NCBI GenBank assembly: GCA_905202255.1
Contig: CAJKRH010000001.1
Span: 1-64,000 of the forward strand
Direction of reading: 5' to 3'
From: an uncultured Ruminococcus sp.
GTDB lineage: Bacteria; Bacillota; Clostridia; Oscillospirales; CAG-272
Length of the DNA: 64,000 nucleotides
Shown here: positions 24,453 through 32,786 of the stretch, piece by piece
Layout: each line of letters begins with the position of its first letter
Position numbering within the stretch: position 1 is the stretch's first letter
Notes under the pieces: generated by a model
Told to the model about the DNA's origin: nothing
Database searches by the model: none
Seen by the model: the letters and a program-made list of their open reading frames with translations, nothing else
Translations under genes and position numbers: made by a program

Positions 24453-25101
24453 GTCATCCCCCGCATAGGGGGATGTGGATTGAAATATTTGCTGTATCCC
24501 TTGGATTTACTGCAGATGAAGTCATCCCCCGCATAGGGGGATGTGGATTGAAATATTGCTAAATGCATCCTTATAGGCTACTATATCTGTCATCCCCCGC
24601 ATAGGGGGATGTGGATTGAAATATCCCAGTATTATACAGCTCACGTGCCCTACCATGTCATCCCCCGCATAGGGGGATGTGGATTGAAATACTTTTCCCA
24701 CAGCCTTTGACTCGTGCGGCCGGCGTCATCCCCCGCATAGGGGGATGTGGATTGAAATGATGCTCTGATTGTCCCTTGCGCGACAAGTGCGAGTCATCCC
24801 CCGCATAGGGGGATGTGGATTGAAATGTCAATGATGTAGTATATGACCCAAATGATTACAGGTCATCCCCCGCATAGGGGGATGTGGATTGAAATATATT
24901 GCCTCCTACACATCTTTACACAATTTCCTGTCATCCCCCGCATAGGGGGATGTGGATTGAAATCACATCTCAAATGGGTACATATGACCATCCTATCGTC
25001 ATCCCCCGCATAGGGGGATGTGGATTGAAATAGCGGCTGTCCCTTTGCCGTAAGGTTAAAGCGGTGTCATCCCCCACGCATAGGGGGATGTGGATTGAAA
25101 T
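24453..25101 (+). CRISPR. Type I-C CRISPR array, 10 repeats and 9 spacers
   Basis: The repeat is 34 nt, starting GTCATCCCCC and ending GTGGATTGAAAT, with an ATCCCCC/GGGGGAT stem around GCATA. Repeats start at 24453, 24521, 24589, 24657, 24725, 24793, 24862, 24930, 24998 and 25066. Spacers are 34 nt except one of 35 (24827-24861), and all nine are different by eye. The last repeat is 36 nt because of an extra AC in the loop, the kind of decay expected at the leader-distal end. The ATTGAAAT end gives the 5' handle in crRNA, so transcription runs on the plus strand from the leader beside cas2. Confidence 0.99.
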
Positions 25102-25335
25102 CTGATATGTAGCGAGCAGATAAGTCTAAATACAAATTATCCCCATCATATCTGCAATATGCAATAGTGAACAAAAATTGGCAATAAAATCCACAACTTA
25201 GATTCATCAGCACTATTTTTTACTATAATAAGCCCAAACAAGTCATCCACATCGTGCATAACTTGCTTATTTCTTTCCTTTTGCCTTTCATTATCACAAA
25301 ATATCGTAAAAAATACATTATTTTTTTCAAAACGC

Positions 25336-25366
25336 TTGACAATTACCCTATGTAACAATGTATAAT
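25336..25366 (+). promoter_or_regulatory. MerR-type promoter with 19-bp spacer
   Basis: TTGACA (25336-25341) and TATAAT (25361-25366) are separated by 19 bp rather than 17, the spacing that MerR-family activators correct by twisting DNA. A small dyad TTAC...GTAA (25343-25355) lies in the spacer. The gene downstream encodes a MerR-type protein, so autoregulation is likely. No gene is seen between the array end and this promoter (25102-25335). Confidence 0.7.
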
Positions 25367-25390
25367 TGACATCGGATGGAGGTGCTTTTC

Positions 25391-26599
25391 ATGAAAATAA
25401 AAACAGCAAGTGAGCTGACAGGGCTCACAATCCGAGCAATCCGAGTATATATTGACGAGCAGCTGATTGCTCCTCAATATACGGAAAATTATCTCGGTCG
25501 CAGATTATTCGAATTCTCACCCGAGGATATAGATAATTTGAAAAATATCGCTACTCTTCGCAAATACGGATTTGCCATCGATGAAATACGCAGTATTTTG
25601 TCCGATTCTCAAAACAGTATTTCAATAATCGAAAATGTCAAAGCAAGAACGCAAAGCAAAATGGACGAATATCGTGAACGGCTGAACGCGCTTTCGCTAA
25701 TAGAGGATAAGAAGGCTTATTCTTTCTGCGAGCTTTCCGATGCTTTATCACAAAGCGAAACAAAACTCGAAATGCCTGCCGAGCACACGCACAAAAACTA
25801 CAGAAAAATTATAGGAAAAACTATAAAAGGCATTGCTGTCTTTGCTGCGGTGTGGCTTCCTTTTGTTTTGGCATTAAAAGGATTGCTCAGCAATATAAAT
25901 GAATATTCTTATCCCAAAATCGATTCATTTTTTGTGGTTTTAACTGTACTTTCGTTGATGCCGTCCGTTGCCGTTCTTGTCATTACAAAGATAAAGCCGA
26001 ATGTAAAGCGGGCAATAAAACTGATACTCATTTTCATGTGTATATTATCAATGCCTATAAGTTTTATTGCACCGTTTGGAATTGTCACCGATTCCGAAAC
26101 CACGGATTTTCGCGACTACAGAGACCTTGACCCTGGCTGTCTTGCAAACAGAAGTACACTTTTCGGCGAATTATTTCCCACATGGCCGCATTACTTTGAA
26201 AATGTGCGGGATGATGACGGAAATATTCATACAGTATATCTTGATGCGAAATATTACTATCACTTCACCGAGAGCTTTGACTCAGCATTTGATATCTATG
26301 CAGAATGGCCTTTACAAGATGAAAAATTCACTCTGGAATTACAGCGCGTGGAAAAAATATTCGAAGAAGTCGAAAAGTCGGTTGAAAATTCAAGACACTA
26401 TAAATTTGTAAAAATGAAGCATGGCGAATTTTCATGTTACATATTATATGACGGAGAAAAACCGTTTCAGGCTGAATCCGACAGCTATGATTATATCATT
26501 TTCGCCTGCAACGAGGAGAAAAATATAGTGCGATACATATATTGCTACAGCCTCAGAAACGGAATCGACCAGCCATACTACCTGCAGCTTGATTGGTAA
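25391..26599 (+). CDS. MerR-family regulator fused to a membrane/extracytoplasmic region
   Basis: 402 residues from the ATG at 25391 (GGAGGTG upstream). Residues 1-70 form a MerR winged helix (KTASELTGLTIRAIRVYIDE, DIDNLKNIATLRKYGFAIDE) followed by a helical dimerisation stretch (to about 125). Three hydrophobic helices follow (about 145-165, 178-200 and 207-230). The last 170 residues are polar, rich in aromatics, with a single DEKFTLELQRVEKIFEEVEK helix, and likely sit outside the membrane. So the DNA-binding part appears tethered to the membrane. The ligand or signal is unknown. Confidence 0.75.
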   Translation: MKIKTASELTGLTIRAIRVYIDEQLIAPQYTENYLGRRLFEFSPEDIDNLKNIATLRKYGFAIDEIRSILSDSQNSISIIENVKARTQSKMDEYRERLNALSLIEDKKAYSFCELSDALSQSETKLEMPAEHTHKNYRKIIGKTIKGIAVFAAVWLPFVLALKGLLSNINEYSYPKIDSFFVVLTVLSLMPSVAVLVITKIKPNVKRAIKLILIFMCILSMPISFIAPFGIVTDSETTDFRDYRDLDPGCLANRSTLFGELFPTWPHYFENVRDDDGNIHTVYLDAKYYYHFTESFDSAFDIYAEWPLQDEKFTLELQRVEKIFEEVEKSVENSRHYKFVKMKHGEFSCYILYDGEKPFQAESDSYDYIIFACNEEKNIVRYIYCYSLRNGIDQPYYLQLDW

Positions 26600-26629
26600 A
26601 TCGGATATTGCGTAGATTATACAAAAATC

Positions 26630-26671
26630 GGCAGGCTCAGATGCGTTTGCATTTGAACCTGCCGCCTTTTA
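26630..26671 (+). terminator. Terminator of the MerR gene
   Basis: GGCAGG (26630-26635) pairs with CCTGCC (26658-26663), with inner TCA/TGA and ATGC/GCAT pairs, followed by GCCTTTTATT. It lies between convergent genes. Confidence 0.7.
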
Positions 26672-26696
26672 TTCTATAGCTGCTTTTATTCTATAG

Positions 26697-27383
26697 TTAT
26701 TCTATCGTTATTTTGATATAGAGATAGCTCTCTGTCTTGACATAGTAGATTCCATCATAATACTCCGAGCCCTTGAAAAGATGCTCGTTGCGCTCCTCCA
26801 CTACAGAAAATCCGAGATAATATGTTCCTGCGCCGAGCGTGTCAATATTTTCTATCGGGTAAAATCTGTCCTTGCCGTCATATTCGAGTTTATTTCCCTC
26901 GATATCATATACGGCATAAAATCTCATTCTGCTGTTGCCGACGCTCTTTATCTCGAATTTGTCGCCCGCCTTGTATTCATAGGTGGGTATTTCATCGTCA
27001 TGACCGAGCATATGCTTGGTTACAAACATGGCTTCGCCATCGGCTACAATAGCGCGCTCCGGACATATCGATTCTGATGTCTGATAAATCAGTATCTTAT
27101 AGCCGGAGATTTCCTTGCCGTTTAAAAACAGCTTGTAATATGACTCTTCCGCATAAGGCACTTCCTTGTATTTCCATCCCGCCGATGTTGTTGTTTCGTA
27201 GGTAATTTCCGTTTCCGTGGTTGTCTCGGAGCTGCTCGTCGTCACTTCGGGCGTTATGCGCTCGGATGTGGTCTCAGACGCGGTGCTTTCCGTAGTGCCG
27301 CTTGTGTTTTCAATCTGCTTTCCGCAGGCAAAAAGGCTTATCAGCATGATAGCGACAAGCATAAGCGATAAAATTTTTTTCAT
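26697..27383 (-). CDS. Predicted lipoprotein with Thr/Ser-rich linker
   Basis: 228 residues from the ATG at 27383, chosen because AAGGAG lies 9 nt upstream and a signal peptide follows directly. Lipobox LFAC at about residue 19. Residues about 25-70 are a Thr/Ser/Glu-rich spacer, followed by a beta-rich domain of about 155 residues with repeated Tyr and Gly (KLFLNGKEISGYKILIYQ). It is likely anchored to the outer membrane face and exposed. Function unknown. Confidence 0.7.
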   Translation of the reverse strand: MKKILSLMLVAIMLISLFACGKQIENTSGTTESTASETTSERITPEVTTSSSETTTETEITYETTTSAGWKYKEVPYAEESYYKLFLNGKEISGYKILIYQTSESICPERAIVADGEAMFVTKHMLGHDDEIPTYEYKAGDKFEIKSVGNSRMRFYAVYDIEGNKLEYDGKDRFYPIENIDTLGAGTYYLGFSVVEERNEHLFKGSEYYDGIYYVKTESYLYIKITIE

Positions 27384-27483
27384 ATAATTCATCTCCTTTT
27401 GAAAAGTGTTTTGCGCTTTCATCAGGTATATAGAAATAAGTCTGCCTTTCGCAGAAAAAAAGTGAAAAAATTTTTTCGGGTGC

Positions 27484-27516
27484 AAAAATCAAAGGGAATC
27501 CGCACGGATTCCCTTT
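27484..27516 (-). terminator. Terminator of the aromatic amino-acid operon
   Basis: AAAGGGAATCCG (27491-27502) pairs perfectly with CGGATTCCCTTT (27505-27516). On the minus strand the stem is followed by GATTTTTGC. The stop codon of the DAHP synthase gene is only a few bases upstream. Confidence 0.85.
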
Positions 27517-27522
27517 CTTTGT

Positions 27523-28554
27523 TTATTTCAGCATATCGGCGATATCATAGATGAGTCGCTCTGTCTTTTTCCAACCGATGCAGGGATCGGTTATCGACTT
27601 GCCGTAGATATTTTCGCCTATCTTCTGTGCGCCGTCCTCGAGATAACTCTCTATCATGAGACCTTTCACGAGTTTGCGCACGCTCGGATTATAATTGCAA
27701 CTGTTCAGCACTTCCTTGGAAATACGAATCTGCTCGTTATATTTCTTGCCCGAGTTTGCATGGTTTGTATCGACGATGACGGCAGGATTCTGGAGATTCT
27801 TCTCCGCATAGGTATCCGCGAGGAAGATAAGGTCCTCATAATGATAGTTCGGCATGGACTGACCGTGCTTATTCACATAGCCGCGCAGAATAGCATGTGC
27901 ATAAGGATTGCCCTTGCTGACGACCTCCCATCCGCGATAAATAAACGAATGTGGATGCTGCGCCGCCGTTATTGAGTTCATCATAACGGAAATATCGCCG
28001 CTCGTCGGATTCTTCATGCCGACGGGAATATCGAGTCCGCTCGCGGTGAGACGATGATGCTGATCCTCCACAGAGCGCGCACCGACAGCAACATATGAGA
28101 GCAAATCGGAAAGATAACGGTGATTTTCCGGATAGAGCATTTCATCTGCACAGGAGAAGCCTGTCTCGGCAAGCGCTCTCATATGAACCTCGCGCATAGC
28201 GATAACGCCCTTGAGCAGGTCAGGCGTAGCATTTGAATCCGGCTGATGAAGCAGACCCTTGTAGCCGTCGCCTGTCGTTCTCGGCTTGCCTGTATAGATT
28301 CTCGGGATGATGACTATCTTATCGGCAACCTTATCCTGCACGGTGCGCAGGCGGCTGATATAATCAAGCACGGCATCCTCTCTGTCCGCCGAGCAGGGTC
28401 CTATCACAAGGATAAATTTATCGCTCTCGCCGGAAAATACGGCTTTTATCGCCTCGTCGTTTGCAGCCTTCTTTGCCGCGAGCTCGGGAGAAACTGGAAA
28501 TTGCTCCTTTATCTCCTTCGGTATCGGCAGTTTTCTCAAAAATTCCATATTCAT
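27523..28554 (-). CDS. 3-deoxy-7-phosphoheptulonate (DAHP) synthase
   Basis: 343 residues from the second ATG (28554), which has GAGGT at proper distance; the ATG at 28560 is too close to that site. Type I-alpha family (AroF/AroG/AroH). Motifs: FILVIGPCSADRED (about 46-59), RIYTGKPRTTGDGYKGL (about 87-103, PEP-binding KPRT), GARSVEDQHHR and VDTNHANSGKKY (metal site). It condenses phosphoenolpyruvate and erythrose-4-phosphate, the first step of the shikimate pathway. It is the last gene of a six-gene operon that otherwise holds later steps. Confidence 0.95.
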   Translation of the reverse strand: MNMEFLRKLPIPKEIKEQFPVSPELAAKKAANDEAIKAVFSGESDKFILVIGPCSADREDAVLDYISRLRTVQDKVADKIVIIPRIYTGKPRTTGDGYKGLLHQPDSNATPDLLKGVIAMREVHMRALAETGFSCADEMLYPENHRYLSDLLSYVAVGARSVEDQHHRLTASGLDIPVGMKNPTSGDISVMMNSITAAQHPHSFIYRGWEVVSKGNPYAHAILRGYVNKHGQSMPNYHYEDLIFLADTYAEKNLQNPAVIVDTNHANSGKKYNEQIRISKEVLNSCNYNPSVRKLVKGLMIESYLEDGAQKIGENIYGKSITDPCIGWKKTERLIYDIADMLK

Positions 28555-28588
28555 AATCATGTACCTCTTTTATTTGAATTTTTTCAAT

Positions 28589-29446
28589 TTATTTCTTATC
28601 AAAAAGCTTTCTTCTCGCGGTGGAACGGCGCATCATGTCGCGCAGACCTTCCCTGTCGTCTGCCTCGAGCAGCTCGCGCATCCTGTGAAATTCATCCTCA
28701 AAAAGCCGCATCTGCTCGGAGAGCGCTTCTTTATTCATGAGGAAAAGCTCGCTCCACATTCCGTCATTTATCTTCGCTATTCGCGTCAGGTCGCGGAAGG
28801 AGTCGCCCGTGTAGTCCACAAAATGCTCGCATTTATCGCGGCAGGTCATCAGCGATACGGCAATGCAATGTGTGAGCTGAGAGAGAAAAGCTATCATCTC
28901 ATCATGCTCGTGCTCGCCGAGCTCCGTTATGCGGGAAAATCCGAGCTCGCGTCCGAGCGTCTTGCAGAATTCTATCGCCTCGGGCGTGTTTTTCTCCGTC
29001 GGCACCACGATGTAGTTCGCTCCCGCGAAAACCGTGTCGTCACTGTGCTCAACGCCATAGAGTTCTCTGCCCGCCATCGGGTGTGCCGAGATAAATTCCG
29101 CCTGCGGAAGCATCTCCTGCACAGGGCGCACGATACCGCTTTTCACGCCCGTCAGGTCGGTGACTATAGCACCCTTTTTAATCAGGTAGCCGTAATTTTT
29201 CACCCAGTCGAGGAATGTATGCGGATAGAGCGCGAAAACGATTATATCTGCATGAGATACGCTCTCTTCACTCGGTTCCGTATAGCCGCGCTCTATCATG
29301 CCGCACATGAGCGCATAGTCTATATCTTTCTGCTCGAGCGTGAGCGCCTCTATGTGATAACCCTTTTTCGAGAGCGCTTTCGCATAGCTGCCGCCCATCA
29401 GACCGAGACCGACTATCAGTATTCTTTTGTTCTTATCAAGCATCAT
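28589..29446 (-). CDS. tyrA: Prephenate dehydrogenase
   Basis: 285 residues with an N-terminal NAD(P)-binding glycine motif (ILIVGLGLMGGSYAKAL, about 9-25) and the TyrA catalytic region HPMAGRELYGVEHSD (about 119-133) followed by QLTHCIAVSLM. Produces 4-hydroxyphenylpyruvate for tyrosine. No ACT domain is present. The start overlaps the aroA stop by 11 bp. Confidence 0.93.
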   Translation of the reverse strand: MMLDKNKRILIVGLGLMGGSYAKALSKKGYHIEALTLEQKDIDYALMCGMIERGYTEPSEESVSHADIIVFALYPHTFLDWVKNYGYLIKKGAIVTDLTGVKSGIVRPVQEMLPQAEFISAHPMAGRELYGVEHSDDTVFAGANYIVVPTEKNTPEAIEFCKTLGRELGFSRITELGEHEHDEMIAFLSQLTHCIAVSLMTCRDKCEHFVDYTGDSFRDLTRIAKINDGMWSELFLMNKEALSEQMRLFEDEFHRMRELLEADDREGLRDMMRRSTARRKLFDKK

Positions 29447-30647
29447 CTTTTTCTACCTCTATTCCGAGCGCGACAAGCTTATTAAAATAATCGGGAAAAC
29501 TCTTGTTCACCGCCTGCGCGCCGTTTATGCTTCCGCCGAAAAGCGTCAGCAATGCACAGAGTGCCATCACTATCCTGTGGTCATTGTGCGATTCGAGCGG
29601 AGCGTCGGGCGCATGAAATTTCGCGGGATAAACCACGATATCGTCATCGCCGACGGTCACGCAGACGCCGAACTTGGCAAGCTCGCCCGCCATCGCCGCG
29701 CCGCGGTCGCTCTCTTTTATCTTCAGTCTGTGCGTCCCCGTGAAAACGCCGCCGTGCTTTGCCGCGGCGAGCGCAAAGAGCACGGGACCGAGGTCGGGAC
29801 AATCGGAAATGTTTATCGAAGGAGTGCCGCGCTCCAGCATCGGGAAAAATTCCTCATATGCCTTGTCGCCCTGCCCGCTCTCGGGGTCAAGCCCCGTGAC
29901 TGTCACCTCCGAGCCGAGACTGTTGAGCACGGAGAAGAAAGCCGCATTCGAATAATCCGCTTCCACCGTCACATCGGCGCATTTATAGCTCTGACCGCCT
30001 GCGACGAAAAGCGTTCTTTCGTTTTTCCAATAGGCTTCCACGCCGAATTTCTTCAGCGCGCCGAGCGTCAGCTCTATATATGAGCGGCTCTCTATCGGCG
30101 GCGCTATCGTTATCAGGCTGTCGCCCGAAAGAAGCGGAAGCGCAAAGAGGAGTCCGCTTATAAACTGACTGCTGATATTCCCGGGAATCTTGAAGTTTCC
30201 CGAAGTAAGCCTGCCGCCTACCTCGACGAAATCCGCTCCCTGCTTATAGGGCAGCCCCGCCGCGCGGCATATGCTTTTATATACATCGAGCGGACGGGAA
30301 AGCAGTGTTTCGCTTCCGCAGAGACGCGTTTTGCCGGAGAAAAGCATGCTTATCGGAATAAAGAAGCGGAGCGTACTTCCGCTCTCGCGGCAGTTAAGAG
30401 TGCGCTTTCCGCTCTCTGCAAAATCCGTGCCGTAAACGGTGACGGTATCTCCCGCAAGCTCGCATTTTGCACCTATCGCCCGCAGGCAATCAAGCGTGGC
30501 AAGCACATCCTGCGAGCACTCCACGCCGCGTATCACACTTTTGCCGCGGCAAAGACCCGCACATATCAGCAGGCGATGCGCCATGCTTTTTGAGGGAGGT
30601 GCGGCGACTGTGCCGTGCGCAGTTCCCTTTTTTATCGTAACTCTCAT
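29436..30647 (-). CDS. aroA: 5-enolpyruvylshikimate-3-phosphate synthase
   Basis: 403 residues. Motifs include PPSKSMAHRLLICAGL (about 17-32), the substrate-binding RESGSTLRFFIP (about 86-97) and the KESDR motif (about 309-313). It transfers enolpyruvate from PEP to shikimate-3-phosphate. The N-terminal MRVTIKKGTAHGTVAAPPSK is slightly shorter than in long forms. GAGGT precedes the ATG, and a 9-bp gap separates it from aroC. Confidence 0.96.
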   Translation of the reverse strand: MRVTIKKGTAHGTVAAPPSKSMAHRLLICAGLCRGKSVIRGVECSQDVLATLDCLRAIGAKCELAGDTVTVYGTDFAESGKRTLNCRESGSTLRFFIPISMLFSGKTRLCGSETLLSRPLDVYKSICRAAGLPYKQGADFVEVGGRLTSGNFKIPGNISSQFISGLLFALPLLSGDSLITIAPPIESRSYIELTLGALKKFGVEAYWKNERTLFVAGGQSYKCADVTVEADYSNAAFFSVLNSLGSEVTVTGLDPESGQGDKAYEEFFPMLERGTPSINISDCPDLGPVLFALAAAKHGGVFTGTHRLKIKESDRGAAMAGELAKFGVCVTVGDDDIVVYPAKFHAPDAPLESHNDHRIVMALCALLTLFGGSINGAQAVNKSFPDYFNKLVALGIEVEKDDA

Positions 30648-30656
30648 ATTTTTACC

Positions 30657-31751
30657 TCAATACGCGAAGTATTCCGTGCCATAGCGGCAGGAGAGCATAT
30701 CATAGAGCACAAGCTCCGTCATCGCGCTTATCACAGGGCAGGCGCGGTGGACTATGCAAGGGTCATGTCGACCGTGTACAGTCAGCTTCGCTTCCTCTCC
30801 CGTGATGTAGTTTACGGTGTCCTGCTCGCGGGCTATGCTCGGAGTAGGCTTCACGGCGCAGGAAAAAACTACCGGCATTCCGTTTGTTATGCCGCCGTTT
30901 ATGCCGCCGTTCATATTTGTTTTCGTATATATCCTGCCGTTTTCGGAGTAAAAAGCGTCGTTTGCCTCGCTCCCGCTCATACGGCAGAGGTCAAAGCCCG
31001 CGCCGAATTCTATTCCCTTTATCGCGGGAATGGCAAAAATCGCATGGGAGATAAGCCCCTCAGCCGTATCGAAAAAAGGCTCGCCCACGCCCGCGGGAAG
31101 CCCGACGACAGCCGTTTCCGTCCTGCCGCCGATACTGTCCGACCGTTCTCTTGCCGCGAGTATCTCGCCGCGCATGAGCTCGCCCGCATCGGCTGAAATT
31201 GTCGGAAAAGCCGCCTCACGCAGTGCCTCTATCTCTGCTGTCGGGTCGGATGAAAAGCTTCTGTCGCCCACGCCGCCGAGCGTGAGAATATGCGTTGCCG
31301 CGGCTATCCCCCTGTCCGCGAGCGCACGCTCGACTATAGCCCCCGCGGCGACGACCGCCGCGGTTATTCTTCCCGAGAAATGCCCGCCGCCGCGTATATC
31401 CTGATATCCGCGGTATCGCATCTGCGCCGTATAGTCGGCGTGCCCGGGTCTTGCCAGCGTTTCCATTTTTGCGTAATCCGCACTTCTCGTATCGCTGTTT
31501 TCTATCTCTATGCAGAGCGGTGTGCCTGTTGTTTTCCCGCCGTAAACGCCGCTTATTATGCGGAAGCGGTCCGCTTCTCTTCTCGCCGTCGAAATCTCAC
31601 CGCTCGGGCGCCTCTGAGAGAGCCTGCGTGCGATGAGTTCCTCATCAACGGGAATGCCGGAGGCAAGCCCGTCAAGCACGGCACCTATCGCGGCACCGTG
31701 GCTCTCGCCGAATATCGTTACGGCAAGGCTGTCGCCGAATGTGTTTTTCAT
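30657..31751 (-). CDS. aroC: Chorismate synthase
   Basis: 364 residues with the signatures FGESHGAAIGAVLDGLASG (about 13-31), GGHFSGRITAAVVAAGAI (about 121-138) and the C-terminal RHDPCIVHRACPVISAM region. It uses reduced FMN to convert EPSP to chorismate. Length is typical. The start overlaps aroB by 4 bp. Confidence 0.97.
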   Translation of the reverse strand: MKNTFGDSLAVTIFGESHGAAIGAVLDGLASGIPVDEELIARRLSQRRPSGEISTARREADRFRIISGVYGGKTTGTPLCIEIENSDTRSADYAKMETLARPGHADYTAQMRYRGYQDIRGGGHFSGRITAAVVAAGAIVERALADRGIAAATHILTLGGVGDRSFSSDPTAEIEALREAAFPTISADAGELMRGEILAARERSDSIGGRTETAVVGLPAGVGEPFFDTAEGLISHAIFAIPAIKGIEFGAGFDLCRMSGSEANDAFYSENGRIYTKTNMNGGINGGITNGMPVVFSCAVKPTPSIAREQDTVNYITGEEAKLTVHGRHDPCIVHRACPVISAMTELVLYDMLSCRYGTEYFAY

Positions 31752-32776
31752 ATCTGTGCCCCCTTGCCGAATGTCTTTTTCGCCAGCTCCGCTATCTCAT
31801 GAGCCGTGTATCTGCGCATAGCGTATGTGCCCACCTTATCACAGCAGACACAGACTATTCCGTCGTCCGCCGCCTTCTTGTCATGCGAAACAAGCTCCTC
31901 TGTCTCCTCCTCCGGGATATCGGCATAAGTGGGAAGTCCCGCTTTTTCAAGAAGCGGCACAAGCCTTGACTTCACCTCGGGAGAGGAAAAAACCAACATT
32001 CCCGCCGCCACACATTCGCCGTGGAGCCAGCCGAGGCGGCTCTCGATAGCATGTCCCACCGTGTGACCGAAATTCAGCGTGCGGCGAAGCGAGCTTTCCT
32101 TTTCATCCGCCTCGACCACGGCTTTCTTAATTTTCAGCGATTCCGTGATTATCCTGTCTATATTTTTGTGCACCGTGCCGTTTTCGGCGCAGGCTGAAAT
32201 GAAATCAAAAAGCTCCTCATCAAAAATGCACGCCATTTTTATCGATTCCGCAAGCCCCTCCGCAAAAAGCCGCTCATCGAGCGTATTGAGCGTATCGGCA
32301 TCGATGATCACACGCTTCGGCTGATAAAATGCGCCGACGGCGTTCTTTACCCCTGCGAGGTTGACAGCCGTCTTGCCGCCGATGGAAGAATCCACCTGCG
32401 AGAGAAGCGTAGTCGGTATATTATAGAAATCCACACCGCGCATATATGCCGATGCGGCAAAGCCCGCGAGATCTCCGACCACGCCGCCGCCTACAGCCAC
32501 CACGGCATCGCCGCGCGTAAATTCATGCAGGAGCATCGTGCGGCAGAGCATCTCAAAGGAAACGATGCTCTTGCTTCCCTCTCCGCACGCGAGCGTCACG
32601 ATATGCGGCTCATAGCAGGCTTTCGCAACACTTTCGGCATACTGTGCCGGCACGCCGTCGTCCGTGACGATGAGCACCTTCCGCGAGAGATTAAGCAGTT
32701 CTCCCACGCGGGAAAGCGCACCGCGCTCGCAGATTATATCGTATTTTCCCGTACCTGTTCTGACGCTGAGAGTCAT
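31748..32776 (-). CDS. aroB: 3-dehydroquinate synthase
   Basis: 342 residues with the NAD- and substrate-binding segment VAVGGGVVGDLAGFAASAYM (about 94-113), PTTLLSQVDSSIGGKTAVNL (about 121-140) and metal ligands in FAEGLAESIK (Glu), FGHTVGHAIE (His) and LHGE (His). Converts DAHP to 3-dehydroquinate. Part of the operon pheA-aroB-aroC-aroA-tyrA-DAHP synthase. Confidence 0.96.
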   Translation of the reverse strand: MTLSVRTGTGKYDIICERGALSRVGELLNLSRKVLIVTDDGVPAQYAESVAKACYEPHIVTLACGEGSKSIVSFEMLCRTMLLHEFTRGDAVVAVGGGVVGDLAGFAASAYMRGVDFYNIPTTLLSQVDSSIGGKTAVNLAGVKNAVGAFYQPKRVIIDADTLNTLDERLFAEGLAESIKMACIFDEELFDFISACAENGTVHKNIDRIITESLKIKKAVVEADEKESSLRRTLNFGHTVGHAIESRLGWLHGECVAAGMLVFSSPEVKSRLVPLLEKAGLPTYADIPEEETEELVSHDKKAADDGIVCVCCDKVGTYAMRRYTAHEIAELAKKTFGKGAQI

Positions 32777-32786
32777 ATTCCGCCTC

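Noticed and set aside
25146..25358. 70-codon minus-strand frame between the CRISPR array and the MerR gene
   Set aside because: No ribosome site and it covers the MerR promoter; probably spurious.
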